Below, one piece after another: positions 25,501-38,800 of a stretch of DNA of 64,000 bases. The DNA is taken from the NCBI RefSeq assembly GCF_000524195.1, contig NW_020170387.1, positions 1,898,678 through 1,962,677 of the forward strand, read 5' to 3'. The stretch comes from Echinococcus granulosus. Lineage: Eukaryota > Platyhelminthes > Cestoda > Cyclophyllidea > Taeniidae. The notes beneath the pieces were generated by a model, which worked only from the letters and a program-made list of their open reading frames with translations, was not told the origin of the DNA and did no database searches. How positions within the stretch are numbered: the stretch's first letter is position 1; each line of letters starts with the position of its first letter. The position numbers and the translations under genes are program-made.

Positions 25501-28500
25501 TCAAAGAAAAATAACATTTGCCACATTTCGGTCCCTCCCCGCTTCTCTCGGTACCCAAGCATGGATACCATTTTTTAAAACTATTTCCATTTTTGTATTT
25601 TCCGCTTATGATTACCAGCGAAATATTCTGATATTATAAACTCAGACATTTAGGTTAGCACTTGTGATTTTAGTGCTTCGTTAGTGTAGCATATATTTGT
25701 TGTAAATCTAAGGATGTTTTTTATGTGTTGGAAGAATGATAAGATTTAAAATATGTATTTGAAATTTAAGTCTTACATTTGAAGTGCTTCAAGAGCTGGC
25801 ATTTTCTGGTATTTATGCGTTTGATTGGAGCCTGTGTTAGGAAAAAATAGCAGTATGATTTCGGAGACTGCATAATTTTAGCAGCTGTATGCTTCGATTC
25901 TAAGAAGCTATACCAGTGGCCTTCTTAGGCCTAGGTCGTATATTGCCCGAGCTTTTCGTTCTATTTTACTTCGATGCTTACCATTTGATTCATATATTTA
26001 GTGATACCACTGATTATCTCATGGAAAATCATGACTTATTCTTCCAACACTATTCTAATTATAAGCGTGTATGGAATTAAAGCAAAGTATTTCTTCTAAC
26101 CTTCTTTTTCCTTCTGGATCCAATCACATTCATAAAACAGGCAAATTAAAAGTAATCAGATTCAAAACTATTTATTAATACTCAGTGCTTTTCGATTCTT
26201 CAAGGGTAAATAAAAAATGTGGAAATTGCATTAATTTTGCCACCAAATGGGATGAGATACTTATAAAAGTAAAGCATTACTAATTAAATGCGCAATTTTC
26301 AAAGAAGGTTATCTTTAGTCAATACACGTTTGGTGCTAACTTTATTTTATTTATACGTGTATCTTGATCTATTCATTAATACCTACGCTTTCCCACTTAA
26401 ACTTTCGTAATTAATTATTATGCTGCGTAATTTGGTAGATTGGGTCACGACACTTCATACTGCAATGCGCGATATTGGTGGGGCAGGGATCATCGGCTCT
26501 CAGGTCGCGTCAAGCCAGTGAGTGGCTAAAGGTCAGGCAGATCGTGAGAGTTAATTAAACCATTTGCGAACGCGAGATTTCATTTTCCAAAAGACTGTAA
26601 AGTACTGGTAGTTACATCAACCAGCGTATTTCAGACTGAAATAACTCGTGCTAATGCTTCAAATCAAAATAGATGCGCTTATCAATGATTAAGGCATGTT
26701 TCCACCTAAAACCAAGGTACATAATGTCCTCTTTTGTGAAACTGTGCGTAAATTCCATAGTTTGAGTGAACGCCACCATTGAAAATACGTGGTCGCATTA
26801 AAGTTGTGTGAAAGAATACTACTTTAGACTTTTAGTGCTCTCTTAAATTATCAAACCATGATAATTGTTCCAAAATTTGGGATGAAATATATCAAGTCAC
26901 ATGTTTAAGTTAAACCGCCATTTTCACTAGCTTTCTAATTTCCTTAGTCTTCGACATTCCATCAATTAGATAATAGGTTTCAAAGGTGGTTCATTATTAA
27001 ATGTATGTATTTCACCTGCTGACTAATAGTTCTAGTGAAGGAAATGACTGCTGCTTTCTTTTGCCGCCTTAAAAACTATTGCATGAATTACTTAGAAGAT
27101 GCTTAGTTAACAACGGTCAAACACTCTAAAACTCACCTTTTCCATAAATTCTTGTGAAGTTTTAAGAATATATTTCTCAATGTGTATTCTTGTTAAATTT
27201 ACATTTTTCAGAACGGCTATTCTTTTTCAAACCTTAGAATAGCCAAGGAAGTGGGTGAGAATGCTTTCCCCTACAAGCAACTTCCAGCATGAAATATTTA
27301 AAGGGTTTTGATTAACGTAAAAATTTGTCCAAACTCACATCTTGAAGAGACTCTGAAAATGAGGAGGAAACCATTCATATGGCATAGTGATTACTCTAGA
27401 CCTTATTTACAAGATATCCTGTGATGTTTTCTCCAGTAGTTTTAAAATAATTTACAACTTGTGTTCCTTACAAGTCTAGGAAAATCCATGTCTGTGAGTT
27501 TCTGGTTAGTGGAGGCGGCTTATTGCCTACTTTCAAACTTTTTTCTACTGATCTACCAAAAAATACAAAATGTCTCTACATCCTCACTAAAATAAACTTA
27601 ATTAAGCGAAGGTGAAAGACATTGTGGTAATATTTTACTGTTACTTAGTTGATAGGACTATTCTTCATTCGGTCACATTATAATTAGCTACATAAAATTG
27701 GACTTATACTGTCCTCTTATTCTCATCTGCTCCCATATCTTGTGCTTTTCATTCTCATTGAAACACGGAATTCAAATTTACCTCGAAATAGCACGTATCA
27801 TCCAAACCCATGTTTGTCTTGTTAACTAACCCTCTCTTCCTGAATCTGGTCTTTGATTAGCGTTCGCAGTCTGTCGAAGTTTTCTACGCAATTATCAAAT
27901 AACCCCGGTCATGATTATGCTTGCATGCACGCATTCTCCCCAATTTTGTGTATTAATAAAGTATTATTTGTACAGAATTTTAAACAGCTTGATTTTTGTT
28001 TCATTTTGCCCAAATCTTTGACGTCCTAAAGTCATCTGTCAGAGACATATGTCTTGGGACCAACATCTTATGAATTACTTACTTGAATTTATACGTTCGT
28101 CATCGGCACACTTCCGTACGTATACATATAAGGTGATTTTGAGGATGATACTGCTTCGTGTTTTCATTCTTATTTGTTAAGCCACTTCTTATTCTGGCAT
28201 GCTTTCGGGTCAATTGCATATCTTTGAACAACGCCACACAACCTGCGATATATCTCACTGTCAAATTAGATTTATACATGTACACCACAGTTACCTTGTA
28301 TTCGAGAATGGAAAAATTTGGTCCTTTCAAAATGGATCCTTTTGTTCCAGATTAGGTGCACGAATGACGGTTTTCTCTAAATAAGTATGTGACATTTGGT
28401 TCGACTGATAAACAGGCGTTGGTTCGGGCCAACGATGTCTTATGTAAGTGAAAAGGAGTAGCATAATGACATTTTTTTCGAAACATGAAAATGTGCATTA

Positions 28501-31500
28501 AGGGTACAAAAGATTGTTTACAAAAAAATGTAGAACTCTCAGACACACGTAGAACTGCTTTATTTGAGCAAGACGTATGGGTTTCTTGCTTTTGCTGTTA
28601 CACCTCCCTTTGCGTCTGAATTTGATGTATCAACCACAAAATGGAATGATTTGACACCAAGATGTGTTGAATTTTAGTACTGTCTGAATAATCTAGTTTT
28701 TCATTGAAATAAACCTATTCCAAGTTGTCCGAAAATTCTATGTACCAAGCGCGAATGCTTAATTGTCCATTTATATTTTACACCCTTTAGAAAAACCGTT
28801 TTCTGTTAAAAGCTAATTATGATGCCTCTAATTTTTCTCAGAATATAGGAAATCCTGTTTTTAAGAAGAATTTAAAGTGGTTGTTATTTGTTATTTATTT
28901 TAAGCTTATGGCTCCTGGATAGTATCTTTTAGGAGTTTCAGCAGTGACTTAATAGCTTGTATAAAAGTTGCTTAGATGCACTTATTTTTCAATGACTATA
29001 TTTCGATGCATTTGACATGCCCTATGAAAAGAGTACGAAAAGTTGAGAAAGGTAATGCTTTATCTATGATTACAAAAATATGGCATCGTTCAAGGCTAAG
29101 CCATTTACCGTTGCGCATCATTAAAAACCTCAACGAGATCGAAATGTCTTTCACTAAAGTACCAATTAATTTTAACAATTTTATAAGTTTAAGTACTTCT
29201 TTTACAAACTTTCCTATAATATGAGTTCAAACCTAAGTCTAACATGAGTTGAGTTTAAGTAATTGCAAGGTGATAAAAAAGCACATGTTTCAGGCTGTAT
29301 ATTTTGTGTTTCACCAATAACAAACTTGATGAAATAATATCGTATTTATCTGAGTATACCAATTTGGAAGTGATATTTTCGACAAAAAAATCAATTTTCG
29401 TGCTTAGGCACCATCGTGTCTGAGAGATGGATAACTGGTAGTTTTAAAGGTCCATCAGACATTTATAATTTTTGCAAAGTTCCCCACTTTCCGAATGCAT
29501 AGACATTAATGAAAAGAGATCTTAAAGGGTTGGCAGCAAATTTTTAAAACCCATTTTGTTAAAAATTCTTGCCGTTTCTCATGCGATCCTAAAATTGCTG
29601 CTAAAATTATCTAGAAACGCCAATAATTTCTTCACACTACTTCAATATAAGTAAAGTATCAACTTCAGCCTTGTATTTTGACAGATGAAATTAAATATGC
29701 GCTGTCGTATTAGTGAAGCTTGATGTCCTTTGATTAGTGTACACGGGATCACTCATAGCACCCAAGCTCAAAAGAGTTATGAAAAAGGTTGAGAAGAGGA
29801 AAGAGGAAGAAAAGAAGCAGCATCAGCATTGTATTCTTTTGCTTCAGGACCCCATGCCCCAGTGAGCACGCACAAGGGGCGAGTGCCAATTTCTCTTTTT
29901 GGGGCACTACAGACTCTACTCTTCCCCTCATATCTCCCTGTCACTCCTCTTTCCCTACCCCTTGCTCTCCACCCCTTATTCACAATCTTTCGGAGATGTC
30001 TTTTGTTTTGAGTACCCTCAGTAGTAACAAAGTGAACTTACTTTTATGCTGCATGGGGTGGAGCACCAACTTATGTCATCCCTTGCTTCTTCCTTCTCCT
30101 CCACACAGTTTTAGGACAAAGCTATACAAGCCAATTCATTCAGATTCCTAATTTGAATGCGCTGGAATACATATCACTACTCAGCAAACCTCCACTGCAT
30201 CTTCCAACACTTTGTTTCAAGAACTATTAACTTGGGATGATGAGTAGTCTAGTAATGTACCAAAAGCTCGAATTAATTATTTCGCAAAAAAAACATTTGG
30301 CATCATAGCAACTTCTATTGCATGTCGTGTTTTTCCATATGAGTCTGGTCTGATTAGCCGTGTCTCAATGTAAGTAGTTGCGGAGAAATCAATCCACTCG
30401 ATTGCTTCTTAATACAACCAATTTTGCAATAGTGCTGCTCACGTGTTTATCTTATTAATAGATCATACCATATTTTCTGGAGAAAATCAAATTCACCTTA
30501 GCCTAACACGTTCCACAATAGATGCTTCCAAAATGGACAAAAGCATGCTGTAATGAGTCTGGTTTGATACCTTTTGACAGAGTTAAATCGTAATTTTTGT
30601 CCATTACCCGAGCTTTGTAATGTGTCGCCAGCCCCATGTTTTCGCATTGCATCCCGTTTGTAAATAACAACATTCTCACTTCATTTCTTCAGCCGCGTGT
30701 CTGAGTCGTCACCTCTCTTCCTTGCCATCATTGTTTATCCACAAGATCTGCCTTTGATATGTCTGATATTCATTGGAAAAAAGGCAAACAAGTTTGGCTA
30801 ACGTTTAAACAATCGTGGACAATTAGTTTTTGTGTGAGCTTTGATGTGAATGAGCCCACATTTTGCTATAATCTTTGTAAGCATTTTCATAACCGTCTAG
30901 TAAGGAAGGGAACTTTGCCTATCAGTTCACTAATTTTTTGCCTTATTTTTGGTGAGTGAAATCCTGCCTTACTAAGGAATATTAATTGTGGGACGTGAAG
31001 TATGAACCACTGATTATTTATAAGGTATCTCTGCAAAGCATCTTAAGACCAGATACAATACCACCTCCACTATTTGCTATGTTTAAACATGTATAAGTTA
31101 ATGGTAATGGAGTCACGGTTCGGTAACTTTCATCAGAATGCCAGAACAGTTGTTACGAGTTGGAACAAAGGGCGATGGTAAAGAGATTAAAACCTATTCA
31201 TGGAGCCAAATTCTTGTTAATTGTACCAATCTGCATATTCCAGTCCTTTCTGTTCATTTTCCGCTTTTCTGACTCGCCTATGCTTCCACAAACAATCTCC
31301 CATTTCATTTCTCTCAGCCATTGCTTGCATGCAGGCACTTTGCATTAAGAGCCAAAACGTGCTTCCAATAATTCATGTTAAAGCTATTCCAGAAATATTT
31401 AACGAAGCCAAACTGGCGGCTTCTCAAAGTACTGAATAATTTATTTCCGATATTTAGAAATAATTTTGGCTTCCCGAACTTTAATTGTTTTGATTCTTTT

Positions 31501-32590
31501 TATGAATAAGTCACAGCCCACAAATGCACTTCTTGCTTATCTGTATTTTAATCTAAAAAGCCCTATTCGTAATTTTGACTGCCATTCAATTCCAGCACTC
31601 CCCCTAGTCAAGACGCTAAGGCAATAATTTTCCTCACCAATAACGGTAAATCAATAGTGTTTCCAGTAACACCGACTGCATAAACACAAAATAAATTCAC
31701 TAATTGGGACGGGTATTAGTCGCAAAAATGAATAAGTTATTAAGCTGCATAAATAGGTACGATGAATACTTAGGAGGAATTTGTGGCAGAATGTAAAATG
31801 TAACAAATTTCTGCACTAAGGATTCGTCATTCCTGATTTCAATCCACTTTCATGAATGCCTTTGGCTTTACTGAGAACGTCACTCGAAAAGTTTAATCCA
31901 TGGCAGTCATGCCAAATGAACAGAAAGAGGGCCTTGAGAAAGTAGTTCAGTTCTATAAAGGCTTTTCCCATCCCAAACCACAAGGAAATTAAGCAGTCTT
32001 TAGATGCACCGTTTTTCAATACATATAACACTATCAAATTGGCAGCACCTCATGCGTTCAAAATTACGCTGTTTATGAAGTGTCACATAAATACCACTGA
32101 AAGTAAAATCGCCATGGTAAAGCAAATGATGTGTCGACCAGTGGCGCCTAATTCTCCATCGCCTGTTCTAGCAAACACGTAAACGGTACTCGAAGTACTG
32201 CCATCAGAATTTTTAACGCCCTTCATGCGGTCTAAGCAGTTGTACGAAAACTAGAGCTTCGCTAACCACGAATTTCCATACTGCCACCTTGAAGGGAAAA
32301 CCTTTAACGACCTAAAATGGTGTTTAGCTTACGTCTTTAAATTTCTTTCAATTGATAAACGCGACGTTTCTACTAAAGAACGCGACAATCTCACATGCCA
32401 GTGTTGTGTTACAATGCCTTACACGGAACGTTTTATGTAGCCATGCTTTGTTACCAATTACCTCGAAAGTCAAGTAATAATTTAGATGAGAACAAATGCA
32501 AAGGAACATGTTATCAGACACAAATGCAAATGAAAGCTATTTAAGGGGTGAATCACGTTTACGAGAGTTAGGATGGGAGTCAGATGCGCA
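19501..32590. other. 13 kb gene-free region between protocadherin and TMEM245
   Basis: Read on both strands, this stretch shows only short open frames without recognisable similarity, splice-consistent exons or codon-like composition. It lies between the 5' end of one minus-strand gene and the 3' end of another, so it should contain protocadherin regulatory DNA and possibly the TMEM245 3' UTR. Two blocks are GC-richer than their surroundings: 26450-26580, and a C+T-rich one at 29790-30120. A (GT)n run lies at 25150-25162. No transposon was recognised. Confidence 0.6.
25150..25162. repeat. short (GT)n run
   Basis: About six GT units in the gene-free region upstream of the protocadherin. Confidence 0.85.
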
Positions 32591-32879
32591 TCAGGTCAGT
32601 GTGGCAACATCTTCACTGCGTGCCCTCAAAGCTCGCGAGCGGTACCTCATCGAAGTGCGAGGCGTTCGGAGAAGATGCTTCTGGAAGATCCTTTGCGGTC
32701 TTTCCGAGGAGCCGGAGCCGTCTCGCCCTGCCTCAGTGGTCTCTGTGAGGAGGAGGCGGTAGAGATTTACCCCAACCAGCATGCAGCACAGCACCACTGG
32801 ACCGATGAACACGCCCTCTGCCCCAAAGTAGTACAGACCACCGGCAATCGAAAGGCCAGTAAGATATGGGTGACCAGCG
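32591..32879 (-). CDS. TMEM245: TMEM245 exon 12: last helices, tail and stop
   Basis: 289 nt, in phase 2 (CACTTTTAG|C), ending TGA at 32591-32593. Encodes GHPYLTGLSIAGGLYYFGAE, FIGPVVLCCMLVGVNLYRLL, then a basic cytoplasmic tail of about 50 residues (RYRSRALRARSED). The first part is strongly conserved from flatworm to human; the tail is not. The intron before it is about 9 kb. Confidence 0.92.
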
Positions 32880-35800
32880 CTAAAAGTGGTGTCATTCAAA
32901 AGAACACAGGTGTAGTAGTCCTGTAATGAGTGGGCTAAATTCAATCCAGCGCAATACGTTCGCCGTGCCAGGACTGCGGCTATGATCAAGTCACTTGAAC
33001 CCCTACTTCTCATTTAATACAGGTGAAACTTAATCTAAACAATTTTAAGTCATTTTCTCAATATTTTTTGCCGAAGTAGTGATCAATGATCAAAACTATA
33101 AAAACATACACTTTTATGTACATCGAGAAGCTAATAAAAAAATGCTGATGGGAAGATGTACAGAATCTCCATAGATAACCAGGGGAGACGATGAATAAAA
33201 AAAGGTTATAGTATAAGAACCATTCCTCTATTCATCCCCTCATTTAGAGGAGATTGATTTAAAGGACTCACATGCAGAAGTTAACATGAAATACGGTTAA
33301 TTTTCAAAATGGGTACGACATAGAACCTCATCAAATCAACCGCAAGATACTCCACTTCACTGCATTCACAGTAGTTCTAGTAACTCTCAGATCACTCAAC
33401 TACTGCCAGTTTGGTTGATGAAGAATTAAAATATTTTGTGCCCAAAGCATAGCTCTTAACACTACTTTTAGTACTTTACTGATACCCAGAGTCTATGACG
33501 AGTTTCAATCGTTATAAATTTTTCCATGCCATGTGGGTATACTAAGAGATGATTGGACACCAAAGAAAAAGCCTTAGCAACAATAATTAGAGCTGGGGCA
33601 GAAATTTAGAGTAGAACTGCAACAATACGATCGAAGGACGAGATGCACGCTAGAACTCTTCTTGACCAGAGAGAGGACCAGTAACTGACCAGGGCCCAGT
33701 TGATTGCAAAAAGCCCTCTGTTTTTGAGATCCCAGGCCGAAAAAAAAGCGACTGGGTTAGCGGAATAGGTGGAGTGTACTCTTACATGCTGCACTGAACG
33801 ACCACCACACGAAATCCGAAAGACTAAACCAGGATGGTATGTTGTGGTTGCTCACAATTGATGAATTCAATAAGAACGATTCAGCTGGGGAAAAAAGGCT
33901 ATTTATATACATCAAAATGGAACGTAAATATGGGGAACTTGTCCCTTCAGAACTTTTAATAGCTATCGCAACGGAAATGAAGCAATCGCGACATTACTAT
34001 TCGTGGAACTCGGATAAAATTCCAGCACACGGTCCGTTAATAAGCTCTATAATCATTTTCAAGTCCTTAAGCTGTATAATAAGCGCCGGAATGGTTTCAT
34101 TTTGCTTTGAAAATTACCTTAACTCTAGGATAACGTGTGTGGATAAGCACCCATCAGTCAGGAAACAGTAATTGAGGCTAGCCGAATCTTGGAGACCTGG
34201 CAATGAGCACTTGAATTTTACGGCACTTCAAACACGGTTAAAGTGAAAATTAAATGTCTTCAGTGCTCTTTCTCTCTACGTTTGGTAACCCTTTGACTTC
34301 TAAATATTAATACACGTCTCGCTAGAGCGAACTTAGACTGTTTTTCGGGGGGATCACTAAATGACATCACGCCACCAACGTTTTCGGTACGAAGTTGCAG
34401 CAAGCCACAACTAAGGATAAACTTTCAGTAATTATACTCGAGCCAAAATCATAAGTGATTTTTTAAAAAAGAAATGAAAGGCAATTAGGGTAAACTCTCG
34501 CAGTAATGGAGTCTCTAGGTAAAGTGAAGGCACGCAAAAACGTTTACTTGACCCACTGGGTAGTGCCACTTCTTAAGTTTGAAAAGATAGTTTAATACTA
34601 TTACGACACGTTCTCGTTTGAAATTTAACTCCAACTCAGAACTTGAGGGTAAAAGCTACTACGGATGTGGCCAGCTCCAAGTCGTGCATCATAATTTCAT
34701 TGTGGTGATTGCTCTATTTTGTAGCAATACGTGCCGTGAATGCAAGATTTTTAGTAACAAAAAAATACCAATGATGCATATTATCGGGGCGTGCTTGAAA
34801 GCATGATAACATCAATGACCATTGTGAACAATCTCTCTCACATCGGCTAAACAATAGGTAAATAGGAGGGTGACCGATTTAGACGAGAGAAAATCAAAGG
34901 CGTTTTCGGCACGCCTGTAAAATTTGGGTGGCTCGTAAAAATCACTGTCAGTATCATCAATTGGTTTGGTTGCAAAAAACTCAAATGTAGCGAAAAATGA
35001 GTTGAGCGCTATTAGACGACTCAAGTAGACTGCACAAAAGCACTGTGTATGTCCATGTTCATACTTAGTATCAATTTCTGTTCAAGGCATTGTGCACACA
35101 GAATCCCGGAATTGGCCAGTGTAGTTACAATTAATTGCACCATTGGCTAATGTATCTCAAAAAAAGGCAATGGCATTTTTGTACAAAGAAAAAAATCCTC
35201 ATGTAATTATAAGGTATGAAACAGTGGAATGTCATCAGAAGTGGCAATTTAAGGCCCAAAAATATCGGCAGCAAATGTGGGTTTTAGCCAATGGATCGCA
35301 ATTAACACACGAGCGTATGCTATTCCAAAATAAGCACAACGTTAAATTGCTAAATGATGCCCAAAAAGTGATGGTGATTGGGAATTTCGACCCAGTTATG
35401 TCGAAACCGCGCAGCTGTCCCCACACCCTGCCCTTCCCACACACACACACACACACACGTGCACCAGGCCGCTGCCCGCTGGGGCGCTGTCCGGGCATCG
35501 ATAGCCGCGGTGAGCCCCCTAGACCCACTTCATGCATGAACAAATCGCGGGAAGATGTTTTGATCCTTTGCTACTTTGTGGAGAGTCTAAGCCGCTCACC
35601 ATCGTAAATAGCAGAATATACCAATGATAAACGGTAGAAGTGGGATGCTGCATTAGCTTTAAATACACTTTGTGGTTTAGTTGAACGCGCGAAATAGCAG
35701 CTGTTGTGCGGTCGCGACTACTACACCCCGTGCAGTGGCCGTGCGAACTTTCTGAAGAGGCAGTTACATCCTGCAATAGGGGTTGAATTCCCAGAGTGAT

Positions 35801-38800
35801 TTTTGATAAGTTGGATTAATGACAATGAACCCCGTTTTAGTTCATTGTATACTAGAATTACATCGGTTGTAATAACATCACAAGTAGACGTTCAGACCAA
35901 TATATCATTTGATTTATCCTTTGCAAAAAATCAAGTAAATACTTTATTTAAAATCTTTTCTGTATTTCAAAACAAACATCAAACAAAGAAATGGCGTTAA
36001 ATTTCTTGACTGATTAAAAGCAAGGACATTGTGGTGGTAGCCCAACTAAGTCATGCGGAAGAAAAAAAGGTGTCTATATCACTACCCCTTAGTCGTACTC
36101 CGCTGGGGAAGGTGTCTGCATTGAAAATTAAACCGTTCGACAATATGAGGTTTTGATTTCAGGATAAGAGAGAAGTCAGAGGTGACATCTGCCCACCTAG
36201 TTAAATGAGTGAATATCCGATTATAAATGGCAGCGAGAGCACACAAAATATGCAATGCGGGGCAAAACAAGGACGTAATGTAAAAATAACAAGAACATGG
36301 GCGAATGAAAAACCATTAACCTTGCCGTTCGCACATTACTTTACTACCCTCCTGACTAATAGACTGGCAAGATTGAGAATACGAAAAAAGCGCCTGTCAA
36401 TAATCGCATGACATGCAGATAATGATGCAGGTATCGCACTCTATGCGGTGCACTGACAATGGGTATCGTATCAAACCCCAGATCAACAATGACAAGTTAG
36501 GGCAGTAAGGCATCACCGTCGAAAAGAAAATCACATCCGCTGGATTAACGCTAAAGAAGTTTCGCTGATGTCCAAAGTGATGCATTAGATAGGTATATCA
36601 CTTATTCTTCAAGGATATTAATATCAGTGCAACGTGGAATAAAGTGATCCACGTTGCTTCAATTCAACCCACTTATATCACCCCTATAAGGATTTTTTGA
36701 CATCCGGACCTTGTGTATGTGCTGCAAAGTAGTTGAGATACAGTCAGCAAGCACATTGGAGGGCGCAGAAACGATGCATTTCCCCCTCTCCCCTGCCCCA
36801 CCTTTTCTATTCGCCTTCCCTATATAACCTTATGAGGCATAAGCACCTGCAATCAACGCGGCCTAACGCCATTCCCACGCACGTCACTTCTCGTGCACAG
36901 TCCGCATGACCCGAAGGGCAGTCCTAACGCCAATGCGCTACCACCCCCTCCACGCTGTTCCTTCTCACGCTCTCCTCGCCCCTCCTTAGTCGTGTGGTAA
37001 TGAAAACAGAAGACGTGGATGTGTTCGTGTGTGTAGGTGCATGCATGCATACATGCGCTCTTGCGAGCGCCAGCCAGGAGTGATACAACCAAATAAATCC
37101 TAGTCTTTGTGAACCGGAAAACGGAGCGCGGGAAAACAGTACAGGTAGCTAGTAAGCAGATTCCCTATTTTTACAGAACGAAACGACCACAAGCGAGGCG
37201 TCATGACGTCTAGGATAAAGAATGAATCGGCCTTTCGCTGTCCGGACCTGTCTTTCTGCATATTTTTCTTAAGACAATCAGGAATGCTAAAAACTTCAGT
37301 CTGATACTTATTAGAAAAGCTCCTGCGTGATACCCATAGGAAAAAACGTATCAAAAGCTGAAATTAAGAACGCTTCCTCTGCTGAGTGTAATAAGCCAAT
37401 TACAAAGGACATCTTTTTAAGACAGGTGATATCGCTGATATTACGTGTGCTAAAATATATCACCTATCGTTTTATCTGCCCTCAGTACTTGACATGAAAA
37501 AATCGCAAGAAGACTTGGTACGCAATTAGAACATTTCCTGTTGCTGAACGGCCAAGTCTATGGCTACTTAGGAACCCGCCTTAGCAGCAAACAAAACTGG
37601 TGTGTGTGTGAGAGAAAGGGAGAACTTGGGCGCCTAAAGTAGAGCCACGATAAAAGAAGAGAAAGATGGGCTTACAACTATTAAATGACACAATTCGAAA
37701 CTGCACCACATTAGCTTAGACTGCAAAGATCATGATGACAACAACGAAGGTGGAGAATGAGGAAGAGGAGAAAAAGAAGCAGGAGAGCGTTTTGATACCA
37801 CCAGTACCACTACCACTGCTTCCGCCGTTGCTAAAGGTAAGGCGCGTTGCGTGCAACGCAGTGATTTTGCTTCAATCAGGGGGCGGAAGGAGGTAGAGGA
37901 GAGAAGGGTGGGACAGGAGAGAGGAAGACGAGAGGCCTTAAGAAGTGAAGGAATCAAAATTATTTTACTTAGTGGTCGGTGAGAAAATGGATTCCCAGCC
38001 TCTCACCTACTCTTGTTCGCTATTCCTCACCGCGTCTTCACCAATGATAGAGCCTTGCATGACAGTGCATTAATCCGTAGCGAGATGCCTGGTGCTTTTT
38101 CATCCCCTGTTAATGGTGGTAGCATACTCACACGCCCACTCACCTGCACACACAGGAACTCCCAAGAAATCCAACTTGTAAACAAAATATCGCCCATTGT
38201 CATTAACTCCGATGAGAGGTGGTCCATGCTTTAAAAACGTAGTGTCAATTTTAAACTCCAGACGGATTAACGCTTGGCCAAACCTCCAAAAAAACGAATT
38301 TAAAAAAAATGCTTTAACCTCAGGTATTACAATATTAAAAGTTCATCTGATATTTAAAAAGCAATGGAGGTATATTTAAACCATAGCGAGCCTATCATTA
38401 ACATCCTCAATAACCCCATGCCCTTAATGCAATAAGCCTTATTGTGGAAAAAGGGCAGATTGAGTACCAAAGTAACCACAATAATAAACGGCATGTCATT
38501 TCTGTTCACTCAATTAGAAAAACACTAATGAATCATCACTGGGACAACACCAAAAAGTTTGTCAGTCCGTTTACATTTCATCACAGATTAATAAAGGTTT
38601 TACAAATAAATCCATCGTACTAGGTTTTATGGCAAACAAAAACTGCTTCAGTTGTCAGAGGAGAATTTGAGATACTGTGGTTTTTTTCTATTCAATGTAA
38701 TAACGAATATAGTAAAGTGTTGGAAGTGGTAAAACATTCGTTTACTGCTGATTTAAATACAAGGACGTGAAAGCTTTCGTAAAACACCTCCAAAGCATTG

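Noticed and set aside
29789..30151. 120-codon plus-strand frame in a C+T-rich block
   Set aside because: Low-complexity Ser/Pro-rich translation with no similarity; several frames on both strands stay open across the same skewed block.
35143..35607. 154-codon plus-strand open frame
   Set aside because: Antisense to TMEM245 intron 11; the frame survives partly because it crosses a (CA)n and GC-rich patch. No family similarity seen.
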